DNA of 64,000 bases from an uncultured Clostridia bacterium (GCA_946550725.1 CAMNQX010000006.1:1-64000); one strand, 5' to 3'; positions 29,152 to 37,904 are shown, numbered from the stretch's first letter. The notes: a model not told the origin generated them from the letters alone. Made by a program: numbers and translations.

Positions 29152-29483
29152 AGGCCCACTCCCAGCAAAAACACCCCGAAGCACTTGCGCAGCAGGGCCA
29201 CATCCAGGCCGGTCGCCAGCCAGGAGGCGGCGGCGGAGGCGGCCAGCCCGGCGAGGATGGCGGGCCTGGCGGCTTGGGGCCGCAGGTAGCCGTTTTTCTT
29301 GTGGTAGGGAAGGGCAGTCAGCGCGGCGGGGAGAAAGTAAAGCAGGTTGATGCCCTGGGCCAAGTCCTGGGGCAGGTGGGCGAAGGAGGTCATATAGATC
29401 AGCAGCAGCGTGCCGCCGCCCACGCCAAAACCGGAGAGAACGCCGGTAGCCAGCCCCGCCAGGAGAGGGACAAGAAAGGTCAT
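29121..29483 (-). CDS. TSUP-family permease half (second half-size protein)
   Basis: 120 residues with about four membrane helices. FGVGGGTLLLIYM and INLLYFLPAALTALPYHKKNGY match one repeat of TauE/SafE sulfite-exporter-type permeases, which are usually about 250 residues with two such repeats. It overlaps the preceding half-size gene by four bases, so the two are translated together and may form a heterodimeric carrier. The substrate (organosulfur anions in some family members) is unknown. Confidence 0.8.
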   Translation of the reverse strand: MTFLVPLLAGLATGVLSGFGVGGGTLLLIYMTSFAHLPQDLAQGINLLYFLPAALTALPYHKKNGYLRPQAARPAILAGLAASAAASWLATGLDVALLRKCFGVFLLGVGLHELLRKNPK

Positions 29484-29848
29484 AGCAGTGCCTTCACCCC
29501 TCCGTACAGGATGAAAAGCGCGAAGACCCGGCGAAGAACGTCCATATTCAGTCCCTTAAAGAGCTTGCCGCCTGCCAGCCCGCCCAGCAGTCCACCCAGA
29601 AGGTAGGGAAGGGCCACGGCCAGATCCAGGCTGCCCCGCAAAAGATAGATGACCGACGAAAACATGCACAGCGGCAAAATAATGAGAACGGAGTTGGCGA
29701 AGGCCTGACGTTGGGTGAGACCGCATTTGGTCACCAGCAGGGGAACGAGGATCATGCCGCCGCCCCCGCCGAAGAAGCCGTTGGCGAGGCCCGCCAGACC
29801 GCCGGAGACGGCGCACCAGAGCGTTTGTTTTTTGGACGAAGCAGACAT
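29480..29848 (-). CDS. TSUP-family permease half (first half-size protein)
   Basis: 122 residues. GLANGFFGGGGGMILVPLL is the glycine-rich loop of the first TSUP repeat, followed by QAFANSVLIILPL and a long Gly/Leu-rich helix pair ending in a Phe/Leu tail. Membrane topology of about four helices. It lies directly upstream of the second half with an ATGA-type four-base overlap, so this is a natural two-gene arrangement rather than a frameshift: each half has its own start and complete repeat. Confidence 0.8.
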   Translation of the reverse strand: MSASSKKQTLWCAVSGGLAGLANGFFGGGGGMILVPLLVTKCGLTQRQAFANSVLIILPLCMFSSVIYLLRGSLDLAVALPYLLGGLLGGLAGGKLFKGLNMDVLRRVFALFILYGGVKALL

Positions 29849-29849
29849 A

Positions 29850-29893
29850 AAGGACCCCTCCCGGCGTTAGTATGGCCGGAAGGGGTCCTTTTT
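29850..29893. terminator. Hairpin terminator between TSUP genes and the TcdA-like gene
   Basis: A stem of about 16 bp with minor mismatch (AAGGACCCCTCCCGGC with GCCGGAAGGGGTCCTT). The better T-run is on the plus strand (29889-29893); on the minus strand, where the flanking genes lie, it is only TTT. It probably ends the transcript from 30632. Confidence 0.6.
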
Positions 29894-29909
29894 AGCCCTT
29901 TTGGGAAGA

Positions 29910-30632
29910 TCAGCCTTGTCCCGTCAGGTCCAGGACCACGGCCTGGGCCAGCAGCAGCCCCGCGATGGCGGGGCACCAGGGGGTGGAGCCGGGAATGGCC
30001 CGGCGGCCGGGAGGGGGCGTTTCGGTGGACAGAGGCTCGTCCACATGGCGGGGCAGCTCGGGGGAGAACACCACCTTGTGGTGGGTGATGCCCCGTTGGC
30101 GCAGCTCTTTGCGGAGGATGCGGGCCAGGTGACAGCCCTGGGTCTTGGAGAGGTCGGCGATCTGGAAGGCGGAGCCGTCCACCTTGTCGCCGGTGCCCAG
30201 GGCGGAGATGATGGGTACGCCCCGGGCGTGAGCGGTCTCGATCAGGTCCAGCTTACAGCTCACCAGATCGATGGCGTCCACGATGTAGTCGTAGGGGGTG
30301 GCGAAAAATTCCTCCCGGGTGGCCGCCTCGTAGCGGAAGCGCAGGGGGTGGACGCGGCAGACGGGGTTGATGGCGGCCACCCGCGCGGCGGCCACTTCAG
30401 CCTTGGGCTGGCCCACGGTGTCCACGGTGGCGAGAAGCTGGCGGTTCAGATTGGTGGGGCCGATCACGTCCTCGTCAATGAGGGTCAGCTCTCCCACCCC
30501 GGCGCGGGCCAGGGCCTCCGCCGCATAGCCGCCCACGCCGCCCAGGCCCAGGACGGCCGCATGAGCGGCTTCCAGCCGGTCCAGAGCGGACGCGCCCAGC
30601 ACCAGGGCGGTGCGGGAAAAAGAGGGGTTCAT
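29910..30632 (-). CDS. ThiF-family E1-like protein, TcdA-type
   Basis: 240 residues from ATG 30632, which follows GGAGGAACC; the longer opening is rejected. A Rossmann adenylation domain is clear: VLGLGGVGGYAAEALARAG, TLIDEDVIGPTNLNRQLL, VDAIDLVSCKLDLIE and SALGTGDKVDGS. The arrangement matches TcdA (CsdL), which cyclises the tRNA t6A modification to ct6A, and less closely ThiF/MoeB, whose sulfur-carrier partner genes are absent here. It is slightly shorter than typical TcdA and lacks the C-terminal membrane segment. Confidence 0.85.
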   Translation of the reverse strand: MNPSFSRTALVLGASALDRLEAAHAAVLGLGGVGGYAAEALARAGVGELTLIDEDVIGPTNLNRQLLATVDTVGQPKAEVAAARVAAINPVCRVHPLRFRYEAATREEFFATPYDYIVDAIDLVSCKLDLIETAHARGVPIISALGTGDKVDGSAFQIADLSKTQGCHLARILRKELRQRGITHHKVVFSPELPRHVDEPLSTETPPPGRRAIPGSTPWCPAIAGLLLAQAVVLDLTGQG

Positions 30633-30651
30633 GGCGGTTCCTCCTTCCGAG

Positions 30652-30685
30652 AAAAACGGGCGGGGCGTGATGCCCCGCCCGTTTT
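30652..30685 (-). terminator. Intrinsic terminator after the foldase gene
   Basis: Perfect 13-bp stem (AAAACGGGCGGGG with CCCCGCCCGTTTT) with a run of five T on the minus strand, 32 bases past the foldase stop. Confidence 0.85.
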
Positions 30686-30716
30686 GGCGTTTGGTCAAAG
30701 GGGATGCGCGGCGGCC

Positions 30717-32366
30717 TTAGCGGCCGATCTGGGAGAAGCCGGAGGCCTCCACGGCCTCGTAGCCCTCCATCAGAGCCTCGTCCCAGGCGGTGGTGTCGGC
30801 GGTGGACTTGGCGGAGCGGGCGCTGGCCTTCCACTCAGGCTCGTGGGTGGCCTGGAAGTAGACCACGTGCCAGCCGTAGTAGCCGGGGCCTTCGTTCACC
30901 ACCAGACCCACGTCGCCCGCCTGGCGGGCTTCGTCAAAGATCCAGTCGTTGAAGTTGGGGACCATGTCGCCCTTGTGGACGCCGGAGTACAGGCCACCGG
31001 CGTGGCCGAGCGCGCCGTCGTCGCCGCGACCGTCGTCGGAGTGCTCCTCGGCCAGCTCGCCGAAGGCGTCGGCGGTCTTCTCGTCGTCGGCCTTGGCGTT
31101 GAACTCGTTCATCAGCGCCTCCGCCTCGTCGTGGGCGGCGTCCATCTGGGCCTGAGTAGGCTCCTGGGCGCCCTCATCCATCTCGGGCTGGACCAGGATG
31201 TGGCGCACGTCCACGGTCGGCTCGTCGTAGAGGTAGGCGTCGTGGAACTGGACCACGTAGCAGCCGCTTTCGGCCTCGAACATCTCCGTGTCGCCGTCCT
31301 TGCGGGCGGAGTCGGAGAGCCAGTCAAAGAAGACGTTGTTCTGGATGCTGGTACCCATAACACCGGAGCTGGTGGTGTCGTTGGTGGTGTAGGCCGCGGC
31401 CACGGCGGCGAAGTCCTGACGGGTCTCGCCCTCCGCCAGAGTGGCGGTCTGGGCGGCCTTCACGTCCCGGAGCAGGTTTTCAGCCTTCTCCTTGGCGTCG
31501 GCCTTGGCCTGGGCGGTCTGCTCCTCGGTGGGCTCGATGGAATTGCCGTCGTCGTCGGTCTCCTGGACGGGGGTGCCGTCAAAGTAGACGAAGTTGTAAT
31601 CGTAGCTATTGTAGAGGGCGGGGTCATCGTCGTAATAGGCCTTGATGTCCTCGTCGGTGTAATCGGTGAGCTTGGTCTTGGCGTCCTCCTCGTAGCTGCC
31701 GGCCAGCAGGGCCATTTTGGCGTTCTTGGCGTAGACCTGCTGGTTGATGTTGCGGCCGTAGTTGAGCTGCAGCAGGTGGTTGGCGCTGGAGTAGCCGCCC
31801 TGCTTGGCGTTGGAACTCAGGTCGGAGAGAAGGTTGTCCATGGAGGTCTGGGTCTCCTCGTCGGGGGTGAAGCCCTCGGCGTTGGCGGCGTCCACCAGCG
31901 CGGTCATCCGGGTGACCTGCTCCTTGGCCTGCTCCAGGAAGTACTCGTGGTAGGTCTGGGTCTGGTTGTCGTCCACATACTGGGCCTTGTAGTCGCCGCT
32001 GATGTCAAAACGCGGGGTATAGGTGCCCATGTCGTAGCCCTGGTCGGCAAAGCTCTGATAGAGCTGGGCGTTGTACTGCTCCTGCTGGTAGGTCTGGGAG
32101 GCCATGACGTGGTACCAATAGTCCATGTCGGCCACGGTGTACTTGTGACCGTTGACCTCCAGAGCGGTGGTGTGTCTGGCGAAGAAACCGGAGTTCCACA
32201 CCAGCAGCAGCACCACCAGCACCACCACGACCACGCCGCCGATGGTGACCAGGATCGCGTTGCGCTTCTTGGCCGCGGCCTCTTTTTGGGCCTTCTTTTC
32301 CTTTTCGGTCAGACCCATCTGGGCCATGGTCTCCTTCTGGGTCAACTTCTTCTTTGCTCCGCTCAT
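30717..32366 (-). CDS. Membrane-anchored peptidyl-prolyl isomerase/foldase (parvulin type)
   Basis: 549 residues. A Lys/Gln-rich cytoplasmic head (1-37) precedes one membrane helix (about 38-58); the remainder is extracellular. A long helical SurA/PrsA-like chaperone part (about 75-370) is followed by a parvulin domain (about 400-515) recognised by VDVRHILVQPEMDEG, FGELAEEHSDD, GGLYSGVHKGDMVPNFNDWIFDEAR, split here by family spacing, and YYGWHVVYFQ. It should help secreted proteins fold. It is longer than PrsA and has no lipobox. The polypeptide is acidic, with many Asp/Glu/Gln/Thr. Confidence 0.87.
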   Translation of the reverse strand: MSGAKKKLTQKETMAQMGLTEKEKKAQKEAAAKKRNAILVTIGGVVVVVLVVLLLVWNSGFFARHTTALEVNGHKYTVADMDYWYHVMASQTYQQEQYNAQLYQSFADQGYDMGTYTPRFDISGDYKAQYVDDNQTQTYHEYFLEQAKEQVTRMTALVDAANAEGFTPDEETQTSMDNLLSDLSSNAKQGGYSSANHLLQLNYGRNINQQVYAKNAKMALLAGSYEEDAKTKLTDYTDEDIKAYYDDDPALYNSYDYNFVYFDGTPVQETDDDGNSIEPTEEQTAQAKADAKEKAENLLRDVKAAQTATLAEGETRQDFAAVAAAYTTNDTTSSGVMGTSIQNNVFFDWLSDSARKDGDTEMFEAESGCYVVQFHDAYLYDEPTVDVRHILVQPEMDEGAQEPTQAQMDAAHDEAEALMNEFNAKADDEKTADAFGELAEEHSDDGRGDDGALGHAGGLYSGVHKGDMVPNFNDWIFDEARQAGDVGLVVNEGPGYYGWHVVYFQATHEPEWKASARSAKSTADTTAWDEALMEGYEAVEASGFSQIGR

Positions 32367-32525
32367 GTTGGATGTTCAGTCCTCTCGATATAGTAGATTT
32401 GGGATCGATCCGGCCCTCCGCAGAAGGCACGAAATTCATGCCAAGATAGTATACACTTCTTTTTCCCGGGACGCAAGCCCTAAATCCCCGCTTTTTCGCC
32501 CAAGGACGAAAACTTTACAGTTTAG

Positions 32526-32561
32526 ACAAAAAACATTCCCCCTCCCGAGGGAGGGGGAATG
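32526..32561 (-). terminator. Intrinsic terminator of the 6S-like RNA
   Basis: A perfect stem on the minus strand (ATTCCCCCTCCC with GGGAGGGGGAAT) followed by TTTTTT. Confidence 0.85.
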
Positions 32562-32750
32562 ACCCGCCGTAGCCGTGTGGGCCTATTAAAACCTGCACAA
32601 GTTGGCAGGTGGGTCGCCTCCGCACCACTTTACCGCTCCCAACGTCCATTACCGGTCCAAGCCGGAACGGGAGGTCTGCGATCCATGGGGCGAGGTGGGC
32701 GTCCCGTATAAGAAATGTGGGTTAATAAGAACCATCACGCACATGGCAGG
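32562..32750 (-). ncRNA. Structured RNA, probably 6S RNA
   Basis: The stretch has no convincing coding frame but folds end to end. The two ends pair over some 25 bases with interruptions (minus strand GCCATGTGCGTGATGG... with ...GGCCCACACGGC; the blocks CTTATTAA/TTTAATAG and ACC pair inside). Internally CTCCC (minus, about 32685) pairs with GGGAG, closing on the apical hairpin CCGG-CTTGGA-CCGG. A long rod with a central open region of about 190 nt, followed by a strong terminator, fits 6S RNA, which binds the RNA polymerase housekeeping holoenzyme. Ends are approximate; strand is set by the terminator. Confidence 0.55.
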
Positions 32751-32764
32751 AAGAAGCCGGGGGT

Positions 32765-33055
32765 TCAGTCGTCCTCGCCGTCCGTCTCCTCATCCTCGGC
32801 GAACAGCTGCTCCATGAAGCGGTCGTAGACCTCGTTCAGCTCTTCGTCGGAGTCGGGGGTGGAGAGTAGCTCCTCGCCGTTTTCCTCGATGACCTTCAGG
32901 ATGACAAGGCCCGGGTCCTCTTCGTCGCTCTCGGCGGGGAAGAAGGAGAGGTAGGGAACGCCGTTGTAGACCAGAGAATCTACAAGCTCCAGCTCGATGT
33001 CGTTGCCGTCCTCATCGGTGACGGTGATGAAATCAGGGCCGAATTCGTCGGACAT
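32765..33055 (-). CDS. DUF1292-family protein
   Basis: 96 residues, very acidic. The family core is FITVTDEDGNDIELELVDS, then YLSFFPAE and LVILKVIEENGEE, split in two by a Glu/Asp-rich loop. The C-terminal third is nearly all Asp, Glu and aromatic residues. DUF1292 (YrzB-like) proteins are common in Firmicutes and of unknown function. GGAG lies nine bases before ATG 33055; an ATG two codons earlier is too close to it. The 6S-like RNA follows directly on the same strand. Confidence 0.85.
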   Translation of the reverse strand: MSDEFGPDFITVTDEDGNDIELELVDSLVYNGVPYLSFFPAESDEEDPGLVILKVIEENGEELLSTPDSDEELNEVYDRFMEQLFAEDEETDGEDD

Positions 33056-33197
33056 GGCCATCGTCTCCTTTCCTTGCGCGCCGGAGGTGTGTCTTTGTGA
33101 TGCATATATTCTACCAGCCCGCAGACAAAAATGCAAGATGGGGACGAGCCAAATTTTAACGCCGCCGCTCCCGGCGTCGGGAACCTTCAGGTGGGGG

Positions 33198-33226
33198 TGG
33201 ACAAGTGAAAGGTCTTTTGGTATAAT
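33198..33226 (+). promoter_or_regulatory. Promoter of the class A PBP gene
   Basis: TGGACA (33198-33203), 17-base spacer, TATAAT (33221-33226), 54 bases upstream of the start. Confidence 0.7.
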
Positions 33227-33279
33227 ATCTCCCGTATGCACCAAATCATATTCGGCAGTTCAAGCGAGGTGAAGACCTA

Positions 33280-35955
33280 ATGACACAACAGAGCCAGCCG
33301 TCTCAGGACCGCGAGAGGCAGTCGGGGCAGCGTCCCGTCCGCCGCCGTCGCCGCCGCAGCGGAGTGGGAAGGAAAATTTTGAAGGTCCTCGGTACACTGT
33401 TCCTCGTGGGATTGACCACGGGGCTGCTGCTGGTGTGCTTTGCGGCCGTTTATATCAACACTGTCATCATCCCGGAGGCGAAAAAGCAGGACTATTTGGG
33501 CGACATCGACATGTCCCTGACCTCCACCATGTACTACACCGACTCCAACGGGATCGCCCAGCCGTACCTGACGCTGGACAGCGATGAGAACCGGGTGTGG
33601 GTCAGCTACGACGAAATGCCCGAGGATCTGGTGAACGCCCTCATCGCCATTGAGGACAAGCGGTTCCGGGAGCACAAGGGCGTGGACTGGATCCGCACAG
33701 CCAAGGGTGTGCTCAATATGTTCACCGGCGGCTCCATCCAGGGAGGCTCCACCATCACCCAGCAGCTGGTGAAAAACTCCACCGGGGAAAACCAGACCAC
33801 GGTGAAGCGGAAGATCACCGAGATCTTCCGGGCGCTGGAGCTGGAGAAGAACCACTCCAAGGAATGGATACTAGAGTGGTATATGAACCTCATCTACCTG
33901 GGCGAGCGCAGCTACGGGGTGGGCGCGGCGTCTTACGCCTACTTCGGAAAGGACGTGCGGGAGCTGTCGTTGGCGGAGTGCGCCAGTCTGGTGGGCATCA
34001 CCAACAACCCGTCCCGGTACGACCCCTACCTGAATAAGGACGCGGAGGTCACCAACGACGAGGCCAACCGCAAGCGGGCCAAGCTGGTGCTGTGGAATAT
34101 GTTCGACCAGAAGATGATCGACGAGGAGACCTACGACGCAGCCTGTCAGGACGTGGACGACCTGGTGTTCGTGATGGGCAGCGCGGAAGGCGGCAGCGTT
34201 AAGACCGTGTATAACTGGTACCAGGATCAGGTCATCAACGACGTGGTGAACGACCTGATGGACGAGTACGGCTGGTCCCGGGAGGTTGCCAACAACAAGG
34301 TCTATTACGGCGGCCTCTCCATCTACACCAACGTGGATACCCGAATCCAGGGGATCGTGGAGGAGATCTTCGCCAACGAGGAAAACCTGCCCTATGTGTC
34401 CAACTCCGGCCAGCCCATGCAGGCAGGCATGGTGATTTTGGACGAAAAGGGCCGGGTGGTGGCCGTGGGCGGCGGGATCGGCGAAAAGACCAAGAACCGT
34501 GCCTGGAGCCGGGCCTACAACAGCAAGCGGCCCTCCGGCTCGTCCATCAAGCCCCTGTCGGTATACGCCCCCGCGCTGGAGATGGGCCTCATCACGCCCA
34601 ACACCATCGTGGATGACGCGCCTTACCAGGAGATAGGCGACAATCCGTGGCCGGTGAACGCGGTGGGGTACTACAAGGGGCTGGACACGGTGCGCAACGC
34701 CGTGATCAACTCCCACAACACCTCCGCGGTGCGGGTACTGGGGGATATGGTGACGCCCCAGGCCGCTTACGAGTTTTTGGAGAACAGGTTCCACATCACC
34801 AGTCTGGTACGGGAAAAGTGGATCAACAACAAAAAGTTCAGCGACATGGACCTGGCGCCCCTGGCCCTGGGCGGCCTGACCAACGGCGTGTCCGTGTATG
34901 AGATGGCGGCGGCCTACGCTACCTTCCCCAGCATGGGCAAGTATGTGCCGCCCAAGACCTATTCCAAGGTGGAGGACGCGGACGGTAAGGTGCTGCTGGA
35001 TACCACCCAGGAAGGGGAATATGTCCTCAAGGAGAGCACCGCTTATTATATGAACTCCATGCTTCGGGACGTGGTCACCAAGGGCACCGGCCGGGACGCG
35101 GCCTTCTCCGGCATGACCATCGCGGGCAAGACCGGCACCACCACCAGCCAAAAGGACCTGTGGTTCATCGGGTATACCCCCTATTACACCGCCGCGGTGT
35201 GGGTGGGCTATGACCGGCAGGAGAAGCTGCCCAACGGTCACCCTCAGAACAAGCTGTGGAAGCAGGTGATGGAGCGGGTCCACGAGGGGCTTGCGGACAA
35301 GGAGTTCCCCCAGCCCAGCGACGCCCAGGTCGTCACCGCCAGCTACTGTCTGGACAGCGGTATGGCGCCCGGCCCGCTGTGTAGCCAGGACGCCCGGGGG
35401 AGCCGTGTGGCTACCGGGGTGTTCATCGCGGGGGATCAGCCCACCCAGACCTGCACCATGCACACCGAGGTGCGGGTCTGCACCGCCGACCCCATTCTGA
35501 ACGAGGAGACCGGCGAGGTGGAGGGGTATCACCTGGCGGGTGAGTTCTGCCCGGAGGACACCGTGGAGGTCAGGAGCATGCTGGACTATGTCCGCGAAGG
35601 AGCGGCGGCCAAGGTCACCATCCGGGACAGTGAGGCTCTGATCGGCAGCCAGGACCCGGAGGCGGTCTGCCAGGTCCACTTTGAGGGCTGGGAGACTGGC
35701 ACGGGCATCGACGAGGGCTTTGACCCCGAGGACCCCAGCACCTGGCCCATTGAGGACCCGGATTTTGACATCAACGACCCCGCCACCTGGCCCTATATTC
35801 CCGGAACGGGGGACGAGCCGACAGTCACGCCACCCCCCAGCCACGGCGGAGATGAGCCAACCGTGACCGAGCCGCCGGTGGTGACCCAGCATCCGGACCC
35901 GGAACCCGGCCCGGATGACGAACCCTATGTGCCAGTCGGTATTCCGGAAGGTTGA
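33280..35955 (+). CDS. Class A penicillin-binding protein (PBP1A-type)
   Basis: 891 residues. A basic head and one membrane helix (about 35-60) are followed by the GT51 glycosyltransferase (EDKRFREHKGVDW with the catalytic Glu, then GGSTITQQLVKN) and the transpeptidase (SGSSIKP active Ser and Lys, SHNTS, and KTGTTTSQKDLWF). It polymerises and cross-links peptidoglycan. The last 170 residues form a Cys-containing, Pro/Glu/Asp-rich tail with DPEDPSTWPIEDPDF-like repeats (DPSTWP, DPATWP) that is unusual for the family. It is followed closely by a terminator, so monocistronic. Confidence 0.95.
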   Translation: MTQQSQPSQDRERQSGQRPVRRRRRRSGVGRKILKVLGTLFLVGLTTGLLLVCFAAVYINTVIIPEAKKQDYLGDIDMSLTSTMYYTDSNGIAQPYLTLDSDENRVWVSYDEMPEDLVNALIAIEDKRFREHKGVDWIRTAKGVLNMFTGGSIQGGSTITQQLVKNSTGENQTTVKRKITEIFRALELEKNHSKEWILEWYMNLIYLGERSYGVGAASYAYFGKDVRELSLAECASLVGITNNPSRYDPYLNKDAEVTNDEANRKRAKLVLWNMFDQKMIDEETYDAACQDVDDLVFVMGSAEGGSVKTVYNWYQDQVINDVVNDLMDEYGWSREVANNKVYYGGLSIYTNVDTRIQGIVEEIFANEENLPYVSNSGQPMQAGMVILDEKGRVVAVGGGIGEKTKNRAWSRAYNSKRPSGSSIKPLSVYAPALEMGLITPNTIVDDAPYQEIGDNPWPVNAVGYYKGLDTVRNAVINSHNTSAVRVLGDMVTPQAAYEFLENRFHITSLVREKWINNKKFSDMDLAPLALGGLTNGVSVYEMAAAYATFPSMGKYVPPKTYSKVEDADGKVLLDTTQEGEYVLKESTAYYMNSMLRDVVTKGTGRDAAFSGMTIAGKTGTTTSQKDLWFIGYTPYYTAAVWVGYDRQEKLPNGHPQNKLWKQVMERVHEGLADKEFPQPSDAQVVTASYCLDSGMAPGPLCSQDARGSRVATGVFIAGDQPTQTCTMHTEVRVCTADPILNEETGEVEGYHLAGEFCPEDTVEVRSMLDYVREGAAAKVTIRDSEALIGSQDPEAVCQVHFEGWETGTGIDEGFDPEDPSTWPIEDPDFDINDPATWPYIPGTGDEPTVTPPPSHGGDEPTVTEPPVVTQHPDPEPGPDDEPYVPVGIPEG

Positions 35956-35961
35956 TCGCAC

Positions 35962-35995
35962 AATGTCCCAGAAGGGCCATCCCTTCTGGGACATT
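35962..35995 (+). terminator. Intrinsic terminator after the PBP gene
   Basis: Perfect 15-bp stem (AATGTCCCAGAAGGG with CCCTTCTGGGACATT) and a TTTCTGT tail. Confidence 0.8.
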
Positions 35996-36064
35996 TCTGT
36001 GCCTTTGGGTAGAAATGACCAGGGCCAGTCCGCAAACCTCACGGCGTTTGACCAGATTTGACAG

Positions 36065-36093
36065 TTGCTTTTTGCGGCGGAGTATGGTAGAAT
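36065..36093 (+). promoter_or_regulatory. Promoter of the ACT protein-hom operon
   Basis: TTGCTT (36065-36070), 17-base spacer, TAGAAT (36088-36093). A TTGACA at 36058 lacks a well-spaced -10 box. Confidence 0.5.
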
Positions 36094-36139
36094 GATGTTC
36101 ACGCGCGAACAAATGACCGCCGGAAACGGACAAGGGGGC

Positions 36140-36592
36140 ATGAGCGTCATGGGTACGCCGGGAAAATATTACATCGTAGACAGCGCGCTGCTGCCGGAGA
36201 TCTTTTCAAAGGTCGTGGAGGTCAAGGAGCTGCTGGCGACGGGGGAGGCCCACACCATCAACGAGGCCACGGCCAGAGTGGGCGTCAGCCGAAGCGCGTT
36301 CTATAAGTATAAGGACGCGGTGCGGCCGTTCAATGATATGCTCAGCGGACGGATCGTGACGCTGCGGCTGACGCTTCGGGACCAGCCGGGCGCATTGTCC
36401 AACGTGCTGCAGGGCGTCGCCTCCATGGGAGGCAACGTGTTGACCATCAACCAGTCGGTGCCAGACGGCGGCGTGGCGGAGGTGTCTCTGGACGTGGAGA
36501 CTTCGGCGCTGCGCTTCAGCATGGAAGAACTGCTGAACGGGATCCGAACTGTGAGCGGGGTGCTGGATTGCCGCACCCCAGCAGGACAATAG
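36140..36592 (+). CDS. ACT-domain regulatory protein, PheB type (UPF0735)
   Basis: 150 residues. An N-terminal segment with a helix-turn-helix-like part (INEATARVGVSRSAFYKYKDAV, in two blocks) precedes a C-terminal ACT domain (about 75-147) carrying LRDQPGALSNVLQGVASMGGNVLTINQ, in pieces. ACT domains bind amino acids; members of this family (PheB) are often placed beside aromatic or threonine pathway genes. Here it precedes hom by 12 bases, so threonine-pathway control is likely (inference). Start: ATG 36140 or 36149, both next to AAGGGGG. Confidence 0.85.
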   Translation: MSVMGTPGKYYIVDSALLPEIFSKVVEVKELLATGEAHTINEATARVGVSRSAFYKYKDAVRPFNDMLSGRIVTLRLTLRDQPGALSNVLQGVASMGGNVLTINQSVPDGGVAEVSLDVETSALRFSMEELLNGIRTVSGVLDCRTPAGQ

Positions 36593-36604
36593 GAGGAAAT
36601 GCAA

Positions 36605-37828
36605 ATGACAAAGGTTGCGATTTTAGGGTTCGGCGTGGTAGGCTCCGGCGTAGCGGAGGTCATCACGCAAAACGGGGCGTCCATCGCGGAAAAGACGGCG
36701 CAGGCTCTGGAATTGAAATACATTCTGGACGTACGCGACTTTCCCGACAGCCCCTACGCCGACAAGATCATCAAGGATTTTGCCGTCATCGAGCAGGACC
36801 CCGAGGTGGACGTGGTGGTGGAGACCATCGGCGGCGCGAAGGTGGCGCTGGACTTCACCCGCCGGGCCTTGGCGGCGGGAAAGAGCGTGGTGTCCTCCAA
36901 CAAAGAGCTGGTGGCCGAGCACGGCCATGAGCTGCTGGAGTTGGCCAGGGCCAACGGGGTGAGCTACCTCTTTGAGGCCAGCGTGGGCGGCGGCATCCCC
37001 ATTCTCCACCCCCTGTCCCAGTGCCTCACCGCCAACAAGATCAGCGAGGTAAGGGGCATCCTGAACGGCACCACCAACTATATTTTGACCCATATGATCG
37101 GCACGGGGCTTTCTTTTGAGGAAGCGTTGAAGGAGGCCCAGGCCCGGGGCTACGCAGAGCATGACCCCACCGCCGACGTGGAGGGCCTGGACGCCTGCCG
37201 GAAGATCTGCATTCTGGCCTCCATCGCCTTCGGGCGGCACGTGTACCCCAAGCAGGTGCCCACCAAGGGCATTACCCAGGTGACGTTGGCAGACGTGTCC
37301 TACGCCGACGCCGCCGGGATGAAGGTGAAGCTGCTGGGCCGCGCTTTGCGCCAGGGGGACAAGGTGATGGCCTATGTGGCTCCTCACCTGGTGCGGGAGG
37401 TCAACCCACTGGCAGGGGTGGAGGACGTGTTCAACGCCATCACCGTCCGGGGCAACGCCATCGGCGACGTGATGTTCTATGGCCGGGGGGCGGGAAAGCT
37501 GCCCACAGCCAGCGCGGTGGTGGCGGACGTGATCGACGCCGCCCAGCAGCGCAAGAACGGGCGCTATCTGGCCTGGGAGGACGGCGGAGAGGACTACGTG
37601 CTGGGCACGGAGACCTTGAAAAGCCAGTGGTTCCTGCGGCTGAAGGGGACGATGAAGGACCTGGAGAGCCTGGGGAACGTGACGGTGCTGGGCCGTCCCG
37701 GCGCGCCGGAGGACGAGGTGGGCGTGATCACCGAGGCCATGACCCAAGTGGAGCTGGCCGGGCGTCTGGCAGGGCGGGAGCCCCTCAGCGTGATCCGCGT
37801 GCTGGACGAAAGCGCCGATCTGGCATAA
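36605..37828 (+). CDS. hom: Homoserine dehydrogenase
   Basis: 407 residues from ATG 36605, eight bases after AGGAGG; the ATG two codons upstream is too close to that site. It reduces aspartate semialdehyde to homoserine. NAD-binding VAILGFGVVGSGVAEV opens the protein; the catalytic domain carries SVGGGIPILHPL, GILNGTTNYIL and GYAEHDPTADVEGLDA with the active Lys/Asp region. A C-terminal ACT domain (about 325-400, WFLRLKGTMKDLESLG) is the expected site of threonine feedback. Confidence 0.96.
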   Translation: MTKVAILGFGVVGSGVAEVITQNGASIAEKTAQALELKYILDVRDFPDSPYADKIIKDFAVIEQDPEVDVVVETIGGAKVALDFTRRALAAGKSVVSSNKELVAEHGHELLELARANGVSYLFEASVGGGIPILHPLSQCLTANKISEVRGILNGTTNYILTHMIGTGLSFEEALKEAQARGYAEHDPTADVEGLDACRKICILASIAFGRHVYPKQVPTKGITQVTLADVSYADAAGMKVKLLGRALRQGDKVMAYVAPHLVREVNPLAGVEDVFNAITVRGNAIGDVMFYGRGAGKLPTASAVVADVIDAAQQRKNGRYLAWEDGGEDYVLGTETLKSQWFLRLKGTMKDLESLGNVTVLGRPGAPEDEVGVITEAMTQVELAGRLAGREPLSVIRVLDESADLA

Positions 37829-37904
37829 GATAGGACGAGGGCGAAGGCCCGGGCAGAGATCATTTTGGCGGTCCCAAAGGGGACCGGGGAGGTTTTGAGC
37901 AAAT

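Noticed and set aside
29901-32393. Long plus-strand frame of 830 codons opposite the foldase gene
   Set aside because: Its product is a Gly/Val/His/Leu low-complexity shadow of a GC-rich gene whose minus-strand product has clear parvulin motifs; no RBS or domain.
35700-35900. Possible tandem DNA repeat or CRISPR-like array in the PBP tail
   Set aside because: The units are protein-level Pro/Asp repeats with varying DNA, lacking regular spacers.
33871-36150. Minus-strand frame of 759 codons opposite the PBP gene
   Set aside because: Antisense shadow; the plus strand carries GT51 and transpeptidase motifs.
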